From Vespula vulgaris (lineage: Eukaryota; Arthropoda; Insecta; Hymenoptera; Vespidae), in contig NC_066592.1 in assembly GCF_905475345.1 (NCBI RefSeq), forward strand, positions 4,843,001-4,907,000: a DNA stretch of 64,000 nt, written 5' to 3'. Positions 1-14,284 of this stretch are shown one piece after another. The position numbers were made by a program, and so were the translations under genes. Under the pieces are notes generated by a model. The model did no database searches, had not been told where the DNA came from, and saw only the letters and a list, made by a program, of their open reading frames with translations. Every line of letters begins with the position of its first letter. The first letter of the stretch is position 1.

Positions 1-2068
1 TAATCAATATTTATTAATACGATTATGTTTGTTATCCAGGTATTATATTTGTGTAGCGGAAATAAATGAGATAACAAGATTTGGCAATCGTTTTTGTATT
101 TATTTAGTTACAATTGATATTTTTATCAATAGGATCGATAAGAGAAATTGTCGATAAGAGAGAATTTTATGATTTTCATTGGTACTTTTGTTACTTTTTG
201 TTGAAAATATTTGATTCTTTTCTTCGTTATTAGATTTATGAGCAGTAGTTCATAATATTGTATAATATCATTTATTATAATATAAATTATATTATTAAAT
301 TAGTACTAGTCTTCTTTATTTGTTTACTTATTTATTTATTTTTATTCGTAATGTGTTATCAATATTAAAAAAAGGTAAAAAAAGTAATACTTTATTGTTT
401 TTTTATTTGAGGTCTAATTCATATCTATTTTTGTATCAACGAAGTAAACATTTTAATTATTTAGTTTATTTTTCTTTTTATCTGTAAATATAATAACACT
501 TACTGTGTCGTTAGAAGCAGGTAGAACATAAAAAGAGGTTAAAAAAAGAAATGAAAGAGAGAAACGCATTGAAACGTGACACATAATTTACATATTTCCT
601 TGCAAAGTCCATGCGTTTTTTTAAATACAAGTCACGTTCGAGGTCACCCCGAATTTCGCGACATTTCTTTGTATCTTGTCTTTGAGTCCACTGGATTAGT
701 GATCTATTATCGATTTTTTCTTAAAAGGAAGATTATTAATTTTTTGATTTATTTCTCTAGCTTTTTTATTTCTTTTTCTTTTCTTGCTTTGCTAATTAAA
801 AATAAAAAAAGAAAAAGAAAAAAATCATATCGCTCTTGAGATTAGGGAAATTATTTGTTTCTTTCTTATTTTTTATGCGTGGATTTCAAATAAAAATAGA
901 AGGAAAAGAAAAATAATCATCGATTATATTATTATCCTCTGACTCGTTCATCATCGGTTGCTAGGGTCAACGTGGATTGACTCGCAAAATAATGAGAATT
1001 CATAATGACGTCCATAGTCGAACTAAACAACTTTCATTCTTATGTCGGTCTTCTCACAATATTTGCAACGCTATATTATCATTTATAAGTCATCGTACAT
1101 TTAAGGAAACATATTTAATTTAAAAGCAATTCGAGATAAATTTATCCAATAAAGGAAAATAAGAATTAATTGGTTGTAATTATTTCTTTATTTATATTAT
1201 GTTTATACGTGTATAAATTAAAATTTTGAGTTGTGCTTTTGAATTAATGTTCGTATAAAAGTTCTAAAGAATTTTTTAATTTATGAAATAAAATATATGT
1301 TTTGTAGGTATACAAATATGTATAAATTATTATGTTATTAATTTTATTATAATTTTATTATATAATAAAAAATTATAATAATAAAAAATTATATATATAT
1401 ATAATATATTATAGTAATATCAGTACATATATCAATATTAAATGTAAATATATATACACTTACACATACTTATATTTCTTGAAATAAGGATGTATCGAGT
1501 AATGTATGCATACTTACGTAATAGAAAAAATATCTGCATGTAATATGATCTTCGTAATGAATCGGTTATTTCACCTTGTATATGAGTATACTAGACCTTC
1601 GTAGTGAATTAAAATTTGCAATTTAAAGATCTCTTGAAACCTCTTCCCTCTTTTTTGTTTTTAACTCCGAATTAAGAAGGATCAATGGAAATATTTTACG
1701 TCCATGACTTTTTGATTTACAAATACGATCTTTCCTAAAGTTACATTCATTTTCATATCGCAAGGTCATCGAAACTTTGAATGATCCTTCGATCTTCGGA
1801 AACTTTAGCGAAGAATCGATTATCAGTCAGTTCCTTTCCACATTTATTTGTCATCATCAATCGTAATCGGAATCTCGTTATCACTCCTATCTTACTTATC
1901 GATAACAACTTGTGATTACTCGACCGTCTGTGATTTAACCAGCAAACTGTCTAGGATATTTCGTATTAGATCCTTCATCGATCAAAGTCTTTTCTATAAT
2001 CGTTCAAATAATATATACTTTTCATTATTATTACAGGTTTATAACTATACTAATATATTTTATAGAAA

Positions 2069-2092
2069 TACACACACACACACACACACACA
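2069..2092. repeat. CA dinucleotide microsatellite
   Basis: About eleven CA units, followed 100 bp later by a long AT repeat. Confidence 0.9.
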
Positions 2093-2185
2093 TATCAGAA
2101 TATATAGACGTTTTCACCAGGAAGTACATTTTTGCTTGGAAGGAGGACGGATGTGAAGATGTAATTAGCAATAAACGTTACTTAC

Positions 2186-2194
<9 letters not shown>

Positions 2195-2238
<44 letters not shown>
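2195..2238. repeat. AT microsatellite
   Basis: An uninterrupted AT run of about 22 units. Confidence 0.9.
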
Positions 2239-2241
<3 letters not shown>

Positions 2242-5200
2242 GTGCGTGTATATTTTCTTGCGGGCAGTGCCGTACCATGTCACGACATTACCACCTGACA
2301 AGAGAGTTCCTCTTCGTCGTTGTCGGAGGACACTCGACTCTCGTTCCTCCGAGCAGTAATCACGCTAATAATTCTCTGTGCGACCGAAGAGTACATACTA
2401 TGTGCGTCCCCCATCTTGAAATAATTAATGAGAACGACGCTCCCGGATGCTATCAGATAACCGCTATAAAATTAATAGTTATACTTTTGATTATTTTTTC
2501 CTCTTTTTTATGCATTTTTGTTTGTAATTTTTCTTTTTTCCTTTTGATCGACTAATCACTAACGAACATAAACGTCATTTTATATTAATCGACATCGATA
2601 TATTTTCATTTATTAAGAACCATAGAAATAATTAATTGTGATTTTAAACGTCTTTATATATAAGATCTAATTAATTAAATAATTTAATTTTCGTTTTTCT
2701 TACAACACGTTTGATCTTAATGCGAATTGCAAAGAAAAATCTAGAGTTTATGGATCGATTTTACATTCAGGATGTGCTATATAAGTTCGTAAAATCAATT
2801 ACTCTTTTTCGATACTTTGCAGTTAATTTTTTTTTCAGATTGTAGAACTACAAGCTTAGGAACATTGTTAAATCAAAAAAAAAAAATAAATTGGTTTAAG
2901 AAGTTTAGAGAAAGAATAATTGATTGAAGTGATACAATCACTTAAGAACTTTTGCTCTACCCAGTACTTATAAATCCATAAATGTTTTTAGAGTGATTAT
3001 TATCTTGATTAATATTTCGAAGTATTATATAAACGAAAAAATAAATGTACATCCTTATCCAATAAGAAATATCGATGGAAAGACATTTTATTCGATAAAG
3101 ATAATACAGAACGAAACCGCGTGCAATCATAAAGAAGATTGTAAAGATTTTATCAAGAAAAAAAAAAAAGGAAAAAAGAAAAAATAATAATCATATAAGA
3201 GATAAATATTTCCAAGAACATAAGGTTTATTAATAGCCACAAGCTAAAATATTTATTTTTCTCCCAATTGATAAATTATTTTCATCCTAAATCTAAAAAA
3301 AAAAAGATCGTAGTACGTCAACACCGTAGTTGATGGACGGTAAAAAAAGAAAAAGGAAAAATTAAAAGAACTTGACTCGTGCCATTTCTTATCGAAGTAA
3401 TTATGAAATCAAATATGTTGGTAAGGTTATCCGAGATGATAACGGTCGATGTCGTACTAATACGCAGGTAGATACATAAATATAGGTGGGTATACTCGGT
3501 GATTCTTTTTACATTTTTCTTTTGACAGATTGAGAGCAGGACGGTAATTATCTATGCTAAACGCTTCACGGAACTCAGGATTATCCTTTAATATAAATGA
3601 ACGAAATAACTTTAACGAGATAATATTCTGCCGCGAGGCAAATCTTCGAGAACGAAGTTTCTTTTCTTTCCTTTTCCTTTTTTTTTCTTTTTTCTTGCTT
3701 CTCTTTTTTTTCAAGTTGCAGGAAAATCTCTTCTTGATAAGAGGTCATTACTATTCAATCAACCGGTCTCTCCCGCATATTAGCATTATTATTAGTTATC
3801 ATTATTTTCATCATTGTTATCGTCATCACGATCGCCGTTTGTATTATACAGGACGTTCAGACAATTTTAATAATTATTTTAAAAAATGAGATTGATACGA
3901 GTGATCGATTTATTGAAAAAAAAAAAAGAAAATTACAAAAGGAAAGAAAGAAAAAGAAATCGGAGAAACATTTGCAAATCTTGTTCGGACGAAATACGAA
4001 AATATTTCGAAGATCGATCGACGGATTATCACCACGTTTGTTTCTTAATTATATAAAATCATTCGTGATTCTTTCTCACTGTCTCTCTCTCTCTCTTTCT
4101 TTCTTTCTTTTTCTCTCGTAAACTATCTTATGTTAGGTAAGAATAGTGTAGCTGAAAGGGAAAGATAGAAGGGAAGAGGGGAAGATTGCATCGTCGCAAG
4201 AAGATGATAAACGATCGACGCGTGGAATTTGCTTCGTGGACAGCTTCTCTGAGGGTCTCTCGTGATTAAAGAAAAGAAAAGATTAAACAAAAAAAAAGCA
4301 AAGGGATAGAAAAAGAGAAAGAGAGAGAGAGAGAGAGAGAGACGAGAAAAAAGAAGATGACGAACATCGAACACAGTGTAAGTTTTACACCCATACGAGG
4401 TCAAGTGAGTTAGTTCGTACGAGTTACATACTATACTCGTCCACTCTCTTGTATTTATGCGAGTAGTACAACTGAATTCACCCTTTATAACGACTGTCAT
4501 GGCGGCGGCATGCAACTCCATGCGTCACACAGAATCATCATGCCTTTCTTTCTTTTTTTTCCCCTTTTTTCTTTTTTCTTTTTCTCTCTCTTTTTTTTCT
4601 TTTAGAACGACGAGAGTAATCGCGGCAGTACTCCAGTCGAAGAACATATGTTGTCGTTGCATTGTGTTCTGTAACGCCTGAAAGTAATCTCGAGCTCTTC
4701 TGCTCGAGCACGTCCTGTGTACACATGTATATTGTATATGCATTTTATTTTTTTTTTCTCTAGCAATCCTTCTTTCTTCCTCTTTCTCTCTTATTTTCAT
4801 TTTACTCGTCTCTTAGTATATTTATTTTCTAAAAAACAATAGAGAGCGATTGGAAAGTAATTTGTTCGAATTGATACGGAAGAAGTTTGTAAAATTGTTA
4901 TGTTAAATAAAGAAAGGATAGTTAATAAACTAAGAAAAAAATAGATTTTTAAAAATTCAACTAAAATAGATATGTAGAATGTCAAGGAAGAAGAATTGAA
5001 TTACATCGACATAAACTTGACGATTATGAATCATCGAAAATATACAGTTTTTCTTTTCCTCGTTGATATTACGTCATTTAACCATTTTCACATTCGATGA
5101 TTAAATTAATAATTTTCTCTAGTCCAGTGCGAATTCAACGATTATCATCGCGAACATAGAGTCGATTAGATCTATGATTATCATAGATAAGTATGCAATT

Positions 5201-5819
5201 ATTTTCAAACATGCGAGGTAATAAAGACGAGGAAGAAAGATCAGTAATTTGTTGTATTTGCAAAAAAGATTGTCATGTTATTCGAGTTAATACATAGATG
5301 TGTGTACATATATATATATATAAACGTTTAGATATTCGTAGTATGAACTGATGCAATTGATACGAACGAATTTGAATAATTCATGTTCGAAAAAAAAAGA
5401 AGAAAAAGAAAAAGGAGCTATTTAAAACTTTTTTAGGAACCCAATTCTCCTTTATCCTTGTCACGTAATTCTTCTGAGGATTAATCGTACGAATTATCGA
5501 TTCTTTAATGTTTTAATTTTTTATAATGAATAATAAAAAATTGAAGCAAAAAATGTATGAATCAACTCGTTAAGAAATACACAGGTGGTACCAGTATCAT
5601 CGTCTTAAATCTTAAACAATATGCAATTTATTTTTATTCCAGAGAAAATTTTTAATCATTGCGATAAGAATTAAGTTTTTTGTAATGTTAAATCGAAGCA
5701 CAATAATATATTCGTTGTTCTCAACTCTTTGTGCAACATCTTTTGAATTACACACTGGCTAGACTTCCTCTGGAAACCGTAATTTCCGTCGGGATAAGAA
5801 ACACTAGAACTTGTGATAG

Positions 5820-5826
<7 letters not shown>

Positions 5827-5898
<72 letters not shown>
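5827..5898. repeat. GA microsatellite (GA)36
   Basis: One of the longest perfect dinucleotide runs in the window: 72 bp of uninterrupted GA. Confidence 0.95.
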
Positions 5899-5903
<5 letters not shown>

Positions 5904-8695
5904 GGAATGAGTCAGATCGTACGATTAGTTCGGTTAAGTCACGAACGTAAGACGGCATTGCTTGTTTGAAACTCGAACGTGTTAAATTCGTGCTCAGTTG
6001 CGATCGATGGATGTATTGCAAAATTGTTAAAAGGATCGAAGACGAGAAAGGATTTACGTGGTACTTATATTAAAGCAAGTTAAATATTTCTTGACTTACA
6101 TAAATCTCGTAAAAAGTCCGTGATTTATTGATGTGTTTATAACATGTTACGCGCGAAATAGATAATTTATTTTACCTCTAAATTACTACTTAAAAAAATA
6201 TATATATATACATACTATATTTTTGTTGTATTTTTTTATCTTTCTATTTTTATCTTACTAACGATTATATTTACATAGCTCAAATATTAAAGAAAATGTT
6301 ATATTTGTCAATTAGTATCGCATTCATTTTTCATCAAATTATTACATATACATACGTATAAATATAATAATAGAACATAAAATTTACATAATTTGAAATA
6401 AATACTTTGCAAAATCTAACTATTCGATTAGTTACTTAGCTAAATTCTCGTTTTTTTTTTCTGTAATGATGAAAACGTCGTAAAGTAAATGTAAAGTGCG
6501 ATTAGGCGCATCGAGCTCGTTAATTTTATTACTAGACATTTAAAAGTAGACACGTCACGGCAACAATAAGATCATCAACGTGAATAACAACAACGCATAA
6601 TTTTGCGACGTTTATTTGAAAAGTACAACGTAGAATATACATATACATAGATAAATATATACAGACATACATATATATACAAATCGATAGAAAAGATCCT
6701 ACAAGTATTAAGTAAATCGATGTCCTTGTAATCCTTTCGTAATACTTCTTCATCGCACTTTCCTTGTCAGCGAATATTCGACACACGGTGAATAGGATAT
6801 TCCAATCGTTGTTATATATCAAGTGATCTATATCTAGCGATTAATAAGAAATTAAACGATCCAACTTATCAGAATGAACACCTGATAAGGTTCGAATACG
6901 CTTTGAGCGAATTCACGAACTGTGATCCTTTTACTCGTTTTATTACGACTATGGAAATTAAAAGAACGTAATAAAAAAAAAAGTCGAAGAATTTCTTGTT
7001 TCTTTCTTTTTTCTTTTTTAACAATAAATAACAGAAATAAAAATATATTTTCAAGGAGGTAAAAAATATTGTAGAAAAACGTGTTTTTAAATAAAAACTA
7101 TTTAACGAAATGAATGTTTTGCTCGAACTTGTATACAATATACGTATATAGATATATACCTAATTTTCCATTTACATGGTAGATTGGTTTCAGAAAAAAA
7201 ACCTCGTGTAAAAAGAGAATCCTTTTGTCTTCTTTAAACCGTGTTATTTTGAAATCGTATATAAAAGAAGAAATGTCATGTAAAAAGAGAATTGAACGTG
7301 TATATTTATATACCTATTGGTATATAGAAAGAAGAGGCGGCAATTTTAAATTTAATATCGTGTTTCTTTTATAGATGTCTACCTTGATAAAATTCTATTA
7401 ACGTAGCGAATTCTTAAACCAACGTAAATTTTGAAACGTCGGCGATAATACAAATTTCGACACGTGCAACTTCAAAAAATACTCAATGAAAAGAAAGTCG
7501 TAATACCTTTATATTCTCAAGTATTTTTTTTTATTCTATACAACTTTATCGTTCGTTATTAAACATATAAGAAAGAGAAAAAGAAATGAAAACATTTTAT
7601 GCAATTGTAATATAAGCTTTTTTAAATAAATTTAAATAGTATTTTATAAATATTAAATATCATATATTATAATATTCAAATTTTGTATTTTTATTAGTTT
7701 ACTTAAAAAAAAAGAGCCAAATGAGATAAGATAAAATAAAATAAAATAAGCAATTTCAAAAACATCTTTTTTTAGCTTAAGACGGCAGCAAATCTCTTGC
7801 TGACGTATTTGTCTTCGTAAATGCCTGCATACAAATGAAACAACGAAATATAAAAAGAAAAAGGATAAATCTCGATTTATCGAAAAGAACTTAAGTGCGT
7901 ACGGTGCATTTATATATATGAACTAACCGCATTTATACGAATTTTTCCGAACGTTTTCAAACATACACAAAAGAACGCGTTATCGAGTAGAAAATATTTC
8001 GAAGTTTTCACATTCTCGTCCTCTTATTGGCAAAGCGACAATAACTTTGATACATTTCATCGAATCTTTTCAGAAATAACACACGTATCTACACAAATTC
8101 GTTTTTGTTACAGAATCTGCACGTGAGTCGTGGCGAAGAAGAAAGAGAACGAATTCCGAATATAAACTGAGTGTTTTGTAATATCAAAAAAAAAAAAAAA
8201 AATAGCAAAAGAAAAAAGAAATAGAGACAAAAAAAAAGAAGGAACCTATCAAAGAACGAACCTATTCAATCATTGATCAAAACTCGTACGATTTATCGAA
8301 CGAAAGTACATTTGTATTTACAATTCACTCGTAGCGAGCTCGATTGATGTAATTAATCACACATAATGTAGCCTGTTAAATGTGTACAAGTAAAATAGGA
8401 AATACACGTTGAAGAGAAAACATGTCGATCGTTCTTTCAAACACCGAAAACAAAGAGGGTGTAGTAGTATTACATTGAAGTAAAAATAAGAGGTGGATAA
8501 AAAGAAAAAGGAAAAGAAAAAGAAGAAGAAGAAGGTGGTGGTGGTGGTGGTGGTGTTGTCGTCGGAGGAGTTGGTGGAGCTGTTGATGGTGGTAGTGGTT
8601 GTTGAGGTGTAGCTGGAGAAGAGAATAATTTGTGCTCTGCACGAGCTTCTTTCGTGAAGGCCGAAGGAGAAAGGAGTGGAGTGTCTCGAGACAGG

Positions 8696-8924
8696 ATGAA
8701 GACGTTGGGTGACGTTGTTGCCGATCCCGTCGACGAGGAGAAGGACAGTACAGATTCAGGGCATGGAACTGCCGGCAAAGAATTTGGTCAGAGAACTCTA
8801 AGATCCTTGAAAAGAGGACTCGGACGATTGTGGAAAAGACACAGGGGCAATGCCTCGATAACCGACTATGACCCTTGTTATAAGGTTGCCTATCTTGGGA
8901 ATGTCCTTACTGGATGGGCCAAGG
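8696..8924 (+). CDS. FAM43A: FAM43 coding exon 1
   Basis: This exon encodes residues 1-76 plus one base. It holds an acidic N terminus, a basic stretch (RSLKRGLGRLWKRHR, 36-50) and the first beta strand of the PTB domain. The donor GTGAGT at 8925 follows AAGG. The reading frame stays open upstream to 8630 but with no ATG there, so 8696 is the preferred start. Confidence 0.9.
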
Positions 8925-11900
8925 GTGAGTTTTTTTTTTCTTTTCTTTTTCTTTTCTTCTTCTTCTTCTTCTTCTCTTTTTTTTGTTCCTTTTTTTTCTT
9001 CGTTCTTTCTCTTTTTATAACATTTTTGTATTTCAAGGTAAATATTGGATAAGGAGAAAAAAATCTCTTTTCGTTTAAAAACTGTCGTTGAAAATTGTTG
9101 ATATTATCTTTTCTTTTGTTGAATTTTAACAGAATATCGCGTAGTACGTTGCACGTTTGGAATATATTCATTTTCTTCTTTTTGTTTTCTTTTCTTTCTT
9201 TGCAAGAAACGAATCTAAAGGGAAGTTAAATTGCAAATATACTATGAGTTTAACATTGGCGTGTCTCAATCTCTTTAGAAATGATTTATTTAAAATTAGA
9301 AGAAAATGTTGATTAAAGTTATCGCGTAAGCGAGTGTATTATATTCATTTGAAATCGATTAAAAAATATCTACGATAAAGAAATAAGTACGAAAATTATT
9401 AATAGTATATAGGAAAGAAATAATGACATTCACACGTGCGTCACAAATATTTCAATTTTTCGAAGAACAAAAACTATGTGTATGTATGTATCATCAGTGT
9501 CCTTGGAGAGGTTAACGCATTTTAATAATTAATATGCAAAACTGCATTAAGTTCTTATTAATATTCATTCATAACGATAGGTAATCTTTTTTTTTTGTTC
9601 TTTTTGTTCAAAATAAGCAATAATTAAAGATTGTTAATCAGAAGTGCACGCTATTGCGTTCTCTTTCGTTTTCTGATGCAAGTATCGTACGAACGAGTAG
9701 GACGATAGATGGATCGATCGATCGATCGAACGGGCGAGAGCATGCCGAGGTTGAAAATGAAGTGCCATCGAGTAAGGTCACCGTCGTACCAGCAATTAAT
9801 CATTTGCTTGCTTGCAAGAAACTACTTTCTGCGTATTGAATTTATGCTGCTGCATATTTGTATCTTCGAATCGAACGAAGGCGATAAAAAAGTCTAAGAT
9901 ATTTTATCCGATAACAAAATATCCTTCAGATCTTTTTAAAAAATATATCGTTTCGTAGAGAAAAAGGAAGAGAAAAAAGAAATGAAAAAGAAATATATTT
10001 AAAGAAGTCTACTTTTGATGTGAACAATTTTTTTAAAATTAATAGCACGAAGTTCCTCTTTTTTTCTTCGAATACATGGATTGAAAAAGTCTCTCATTAA
10101 AATTCTTTCCTTAATAGATGTTTTTTTTTCTTGTTTGTTCTTTTTTTCATTTTGTCAAATAAAATTACTTCCTTTACTTACATAATTTGTTAATTATTAT
10201 TTCGAATAAATTTACGAATGAAACTCTTCAAAGAAATAAGTAATTTGCTTTATGTCAGACTATAAACATCGAGCGTATATTTTATTTGTTTATACGTATT
10301 AATAATTATTTTTTTTTACGCAAAAATGCATGTATTTAAAGGTATTCGAAATTATTATGCAAAAAGATTTTAACAAAATTAGAAATTTTTATTATCCTTA
10401 GAAGTTTCAGCTTTCTGCTTTTTTTCTAAACGATCTTATTTAGTTATTAAGTATTAAAAAATAATTCTTTTACGATGAAAATGAAATTTAAGAAGAAATT
10501 AAAAATTTGTTCGTTGTTCAAAAAAAAATGAGTATTAAATAATGAGTGAAATAAATAACAAGAAACGTAATTTTTTGTCGATCGAATCTAATCTCTGATC
10601 TAATGAATCATGCATCTATAACGGGTCATACTCGTTCCGAATTAATAGTCTCGTGTTAGCGATGATCTAATCGATCAAAACGTATTTCACTAAATAGTTT
10701 TATTAATTTTATCATTTACGATCGATGAGTTCATGAACGATGATAGTCTCATAAATAATCATACATTTTATCACCTTCCCAATAATTTTTTTTTTATCTT
10801 TTTTATTTACTTATTTATTATTTATTTCTTTTTTCTTTTCTTCTTTGTCGACCTTTGCAATATTCGTGACAAGAATAGAAAACTATAATATGGAAAAGAT
10901 CATCGATATCGCGGAAGCGATATACACCAATGACACGTTCTCTTATCGTAAAAGTGACATCGAATTCATTCTAGTAATTGAAAAAATAAATTTGACTTAT
11001 TCATTATCTGTCTCATTCTCAAGGACATCTCGTTTGACATTCGATATGCTCGTAATAATTTAAAGTGTAAAGCCAAGAAGAAGAGAGACAGAAAGATATT
11101 CGGGGACGTTCATTGGCTATATCAAGGAAATGTAATTTTTCCTTTTTTTTCTTTATTATATTCTATTATTATTTCTGTTTTTTTTTTTCAATTCTTATTG
11201 AAATAGATAGATACAATACTTTTTCCAAATGAATTAAAAAAGTGAATCGTTTTTCACATCTTCATAACAATAAAAAATTTCCTAAAATTTTTCATTTCAC
11301 TTTTCTATAAAAAACAAAAGAAAAAAAATCAGCCAAATTAAAAAGTTTGGGTCTTTATAAAAAGAAACTTATCTTCTTGATAACAGTTTGCTTTTGTTTG
11401 TTTGTACTTTATTTTCTGTAAAAGTGGCTTTTCTTGAAACTATTTTTTCTAAGATATCGCAATAAATATCTTCGGGATATAATAAATCAATCTTGACAGT
11501 GTAAAAAAGAACATTTTTTATCGGCTATTTCAATATCTTTCACATTCACTGAGAAAGGATCTTTTTCCCTTTCTTTTCTTTTTCCTTTCCTAAAATCTAG
11601 TACCGATGAGAGAGATAATAACTTTTATCAATATTTATTTTTCAAGTAATTACGATATGGACATCGAGTATGAAGCAGACATATCATTTTTGTCTTCTTT
11701 TTTTTCATCTTAAGTCAATGACAAAGTAACTAAAAAAAGTATTTTAATTTGTAAAAAAAAAAGAACAGACGACGCGTTAAAATCCACCAAATCATGAGTC
11801 AACAATGATAATGTCAAATAAATTTAAACAACAAAAAAAAATAAAGAAAAAAAAAAAGTAAAGGAAACGTTCTTAAAGAAGATATATTTTTTGATCCTAA

Positions 11901-14252
11901 AAAGTATGGTATATATAGACTTACTAACCCCTACTGTTTAACAAGCACGTCATATCATAACGTAGATGAGATATATTGCTTTATTTATTTCGCTGGAAGC
12001 AACACGTTCTGTAGGATCGCGAAAGGTTAAGAGATCTCTTTTAAACGAATAACCGAAGAAAGATCTTACGAGAGATCGTAGGCGGTAAAAGAAAATAAAT
12101 TGTCGACGAAGGATCTCCAGGCTCTCTTTCAGTACATGTCCTTCGTCGAATTCGCACAACGGTTTCCAGTTTTGCCGCGAACTCGTTCCCGCTGACCTTC
12201 GTGTCTCGCTTTCTAGAAGATCACCAAATGCTTCCTTTGCTGATCTTTTTTGATTTATTCTTTTCTTTTTTCTTTTTTTTTTGTTATACTCGCATTAGTT
12301 CATATATCAAGTACGATAAAATGAATGTGGCTAACGTGACATGTGCATCGAATCTTCTAAATTTTATCGTCTTTTACATAATAAAAAAGAAATTATTATT
12401 ATTTATTATTTAACGCTATATATGTATATATAATTTGTAATTTAGAATTAGACTGTTAGGCATAATGAAAGAAAAATTTTGATAGAAATGATAAACGATG
12501 TCAAAGAATAAAACGAAAAGAATATTTATGAATTATTAGAAAAATATATTTAGATGGTAACATTTGCTTGCTATATTTAAAAATTTTGACTCATTCCTTT
12601 TACACGAACATACATAGACAAACATAATTGGGTAAACACGATTTTGTATGCTTTGACCATCCGTTTGATTTTTGCTTATCGTTGATGTTACAAACAGTGA
12701 TAATAGCGCGATCTAAGTTCGATCGACTTTTACGAAGAGAAATATTATAGTCGGTGAAAAAACACAGACTCTATGTCTCTGTGGCTAACTTTGCTTCGAT
12801 TCCGAGAAAATCAACGAGGTGTCTCTCGTAACGGTAGAACTTCACAGAACTTGCTTTTGCAATCGATGAGAATCTCGATTACGTTAATGAATCCAACAAG
12901 GAAAACGAATCGATTTTTCCTTCTCTCATATATAGACTGAACAAAAAGTTGCTGGCTTTATCGAAACTTCTCAAATGATTTTAAATATCAATTCAAAATT
13001 TTCAAGCCAATTTTTTTCAAAATTTTAACGAGAAAAGTTCTTATCTTCGTCTGAGAACAAAAAAATATTAGCCTAAAGGATTTTGTAAAAGAACAGACAA
13101 TAGAGATATCTGTAAAACAACTGGAAACTTTTGATTCAACCTATATTCCATTAGAAATTCAATGTGCCAGTATGTCGATCGAATGAAATACTTCGTACGT
13201 GAGTTTCGTTTTTCTAAAGGTGGGAGAAAAAATTTCTTCGTCGGAGAGTACTCGTATCAATAGACTTTTCCGCTATTAGTAATTTTCTTAGAGAATAATT
13301 AACATTTTCATTCGAAATTGATGAGAAATAAATTATATGTTTTAATATATGAAGATAAGGAAGGAAAGTGAATGGATCAAGATCATGGTTGGTTATTTCG
13401 AGAAAAGATTTGCAAATTTCTTGTCAAACTACGTTAATATCTTATTCGTGTGAGGCTCTCTAAAGTGAATTCTAAATATAAATTTATCTTCAGGGACGCT
13501 TAATGCTTCTTTCAACGGTCTACGCGTACGAGAAAACACCGGAGATTCGTAATAAAAATATTCAGGAGTAACACATATTCAGGAAAGAGATCAATGTTCT
13601 CCTTTTTTCGGATAAACGCGTCGTGTCTTTGTCTTTAATTTTTTTTTTTGGAAAAAAAAAGAAAATTCGTGATTTATCGTCAGTCTCATTAATTTTTTCC
13701 TCGAGGCGTTTACATAAATATGTGTAAATGTAATTATATATATTTTTTCTCTTTCAACGTTTCATTCGTATACCTGTGACGAATGTTCAGCTTTTGAATA
13801 ACTATATCATGCTTATATAAAAAGAAAAAGAAATAAAAAAAAAATATCAACAGTTGAAATCTTTCCACCGAGATTAGCATAAAATTAACATATTTATGTT
13901 AATTTATAAAATTAATTAAACTCATTTTTATATTTAAAATTTAGATATGTAAAAGGTATCACAATTTTTGTAATTTATTTGTTTGTTTGTTTATTTCTCA
14001 TTTCCTATGAATTATGAATTTATTTATATGTATACGGTTTCTAGATCGTGATATTTATCTCGATCAGCAGACCAGATTACGGACGATTAATTACGAAGAC
14101 CGTCGCACGAAAAGGCTCTCGAGTAATCTTTCACGATCATCGAACATATAGATCAAAGTCGCGGTTCTCCATGTCTCGATAAGATCAAAGTGGATATATA
14201 CGTCTGTGTGTAGATAAAATACACATATATATGTGTGTAAATTTCTTGTATT

Positions 14253-14284
<32 letters not shown>

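Larger units (their letters stand above)
1..8629. other. AT-rich sequence upstream of the FAM43 gene
   Basis: No gene could be supported. A GC-balanced pocket at 2260-2470 holds an ATG-initiated 92-codon ORF (2277-2555) whose C-terminal half is only hydrophobic low-complexity sequence. Simple repeats occur at 2069-2092, 2195-2238 and 5827-5898. The last few hundred bases probably contain the FAM43 5' UTR. Confidence 0.5.
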
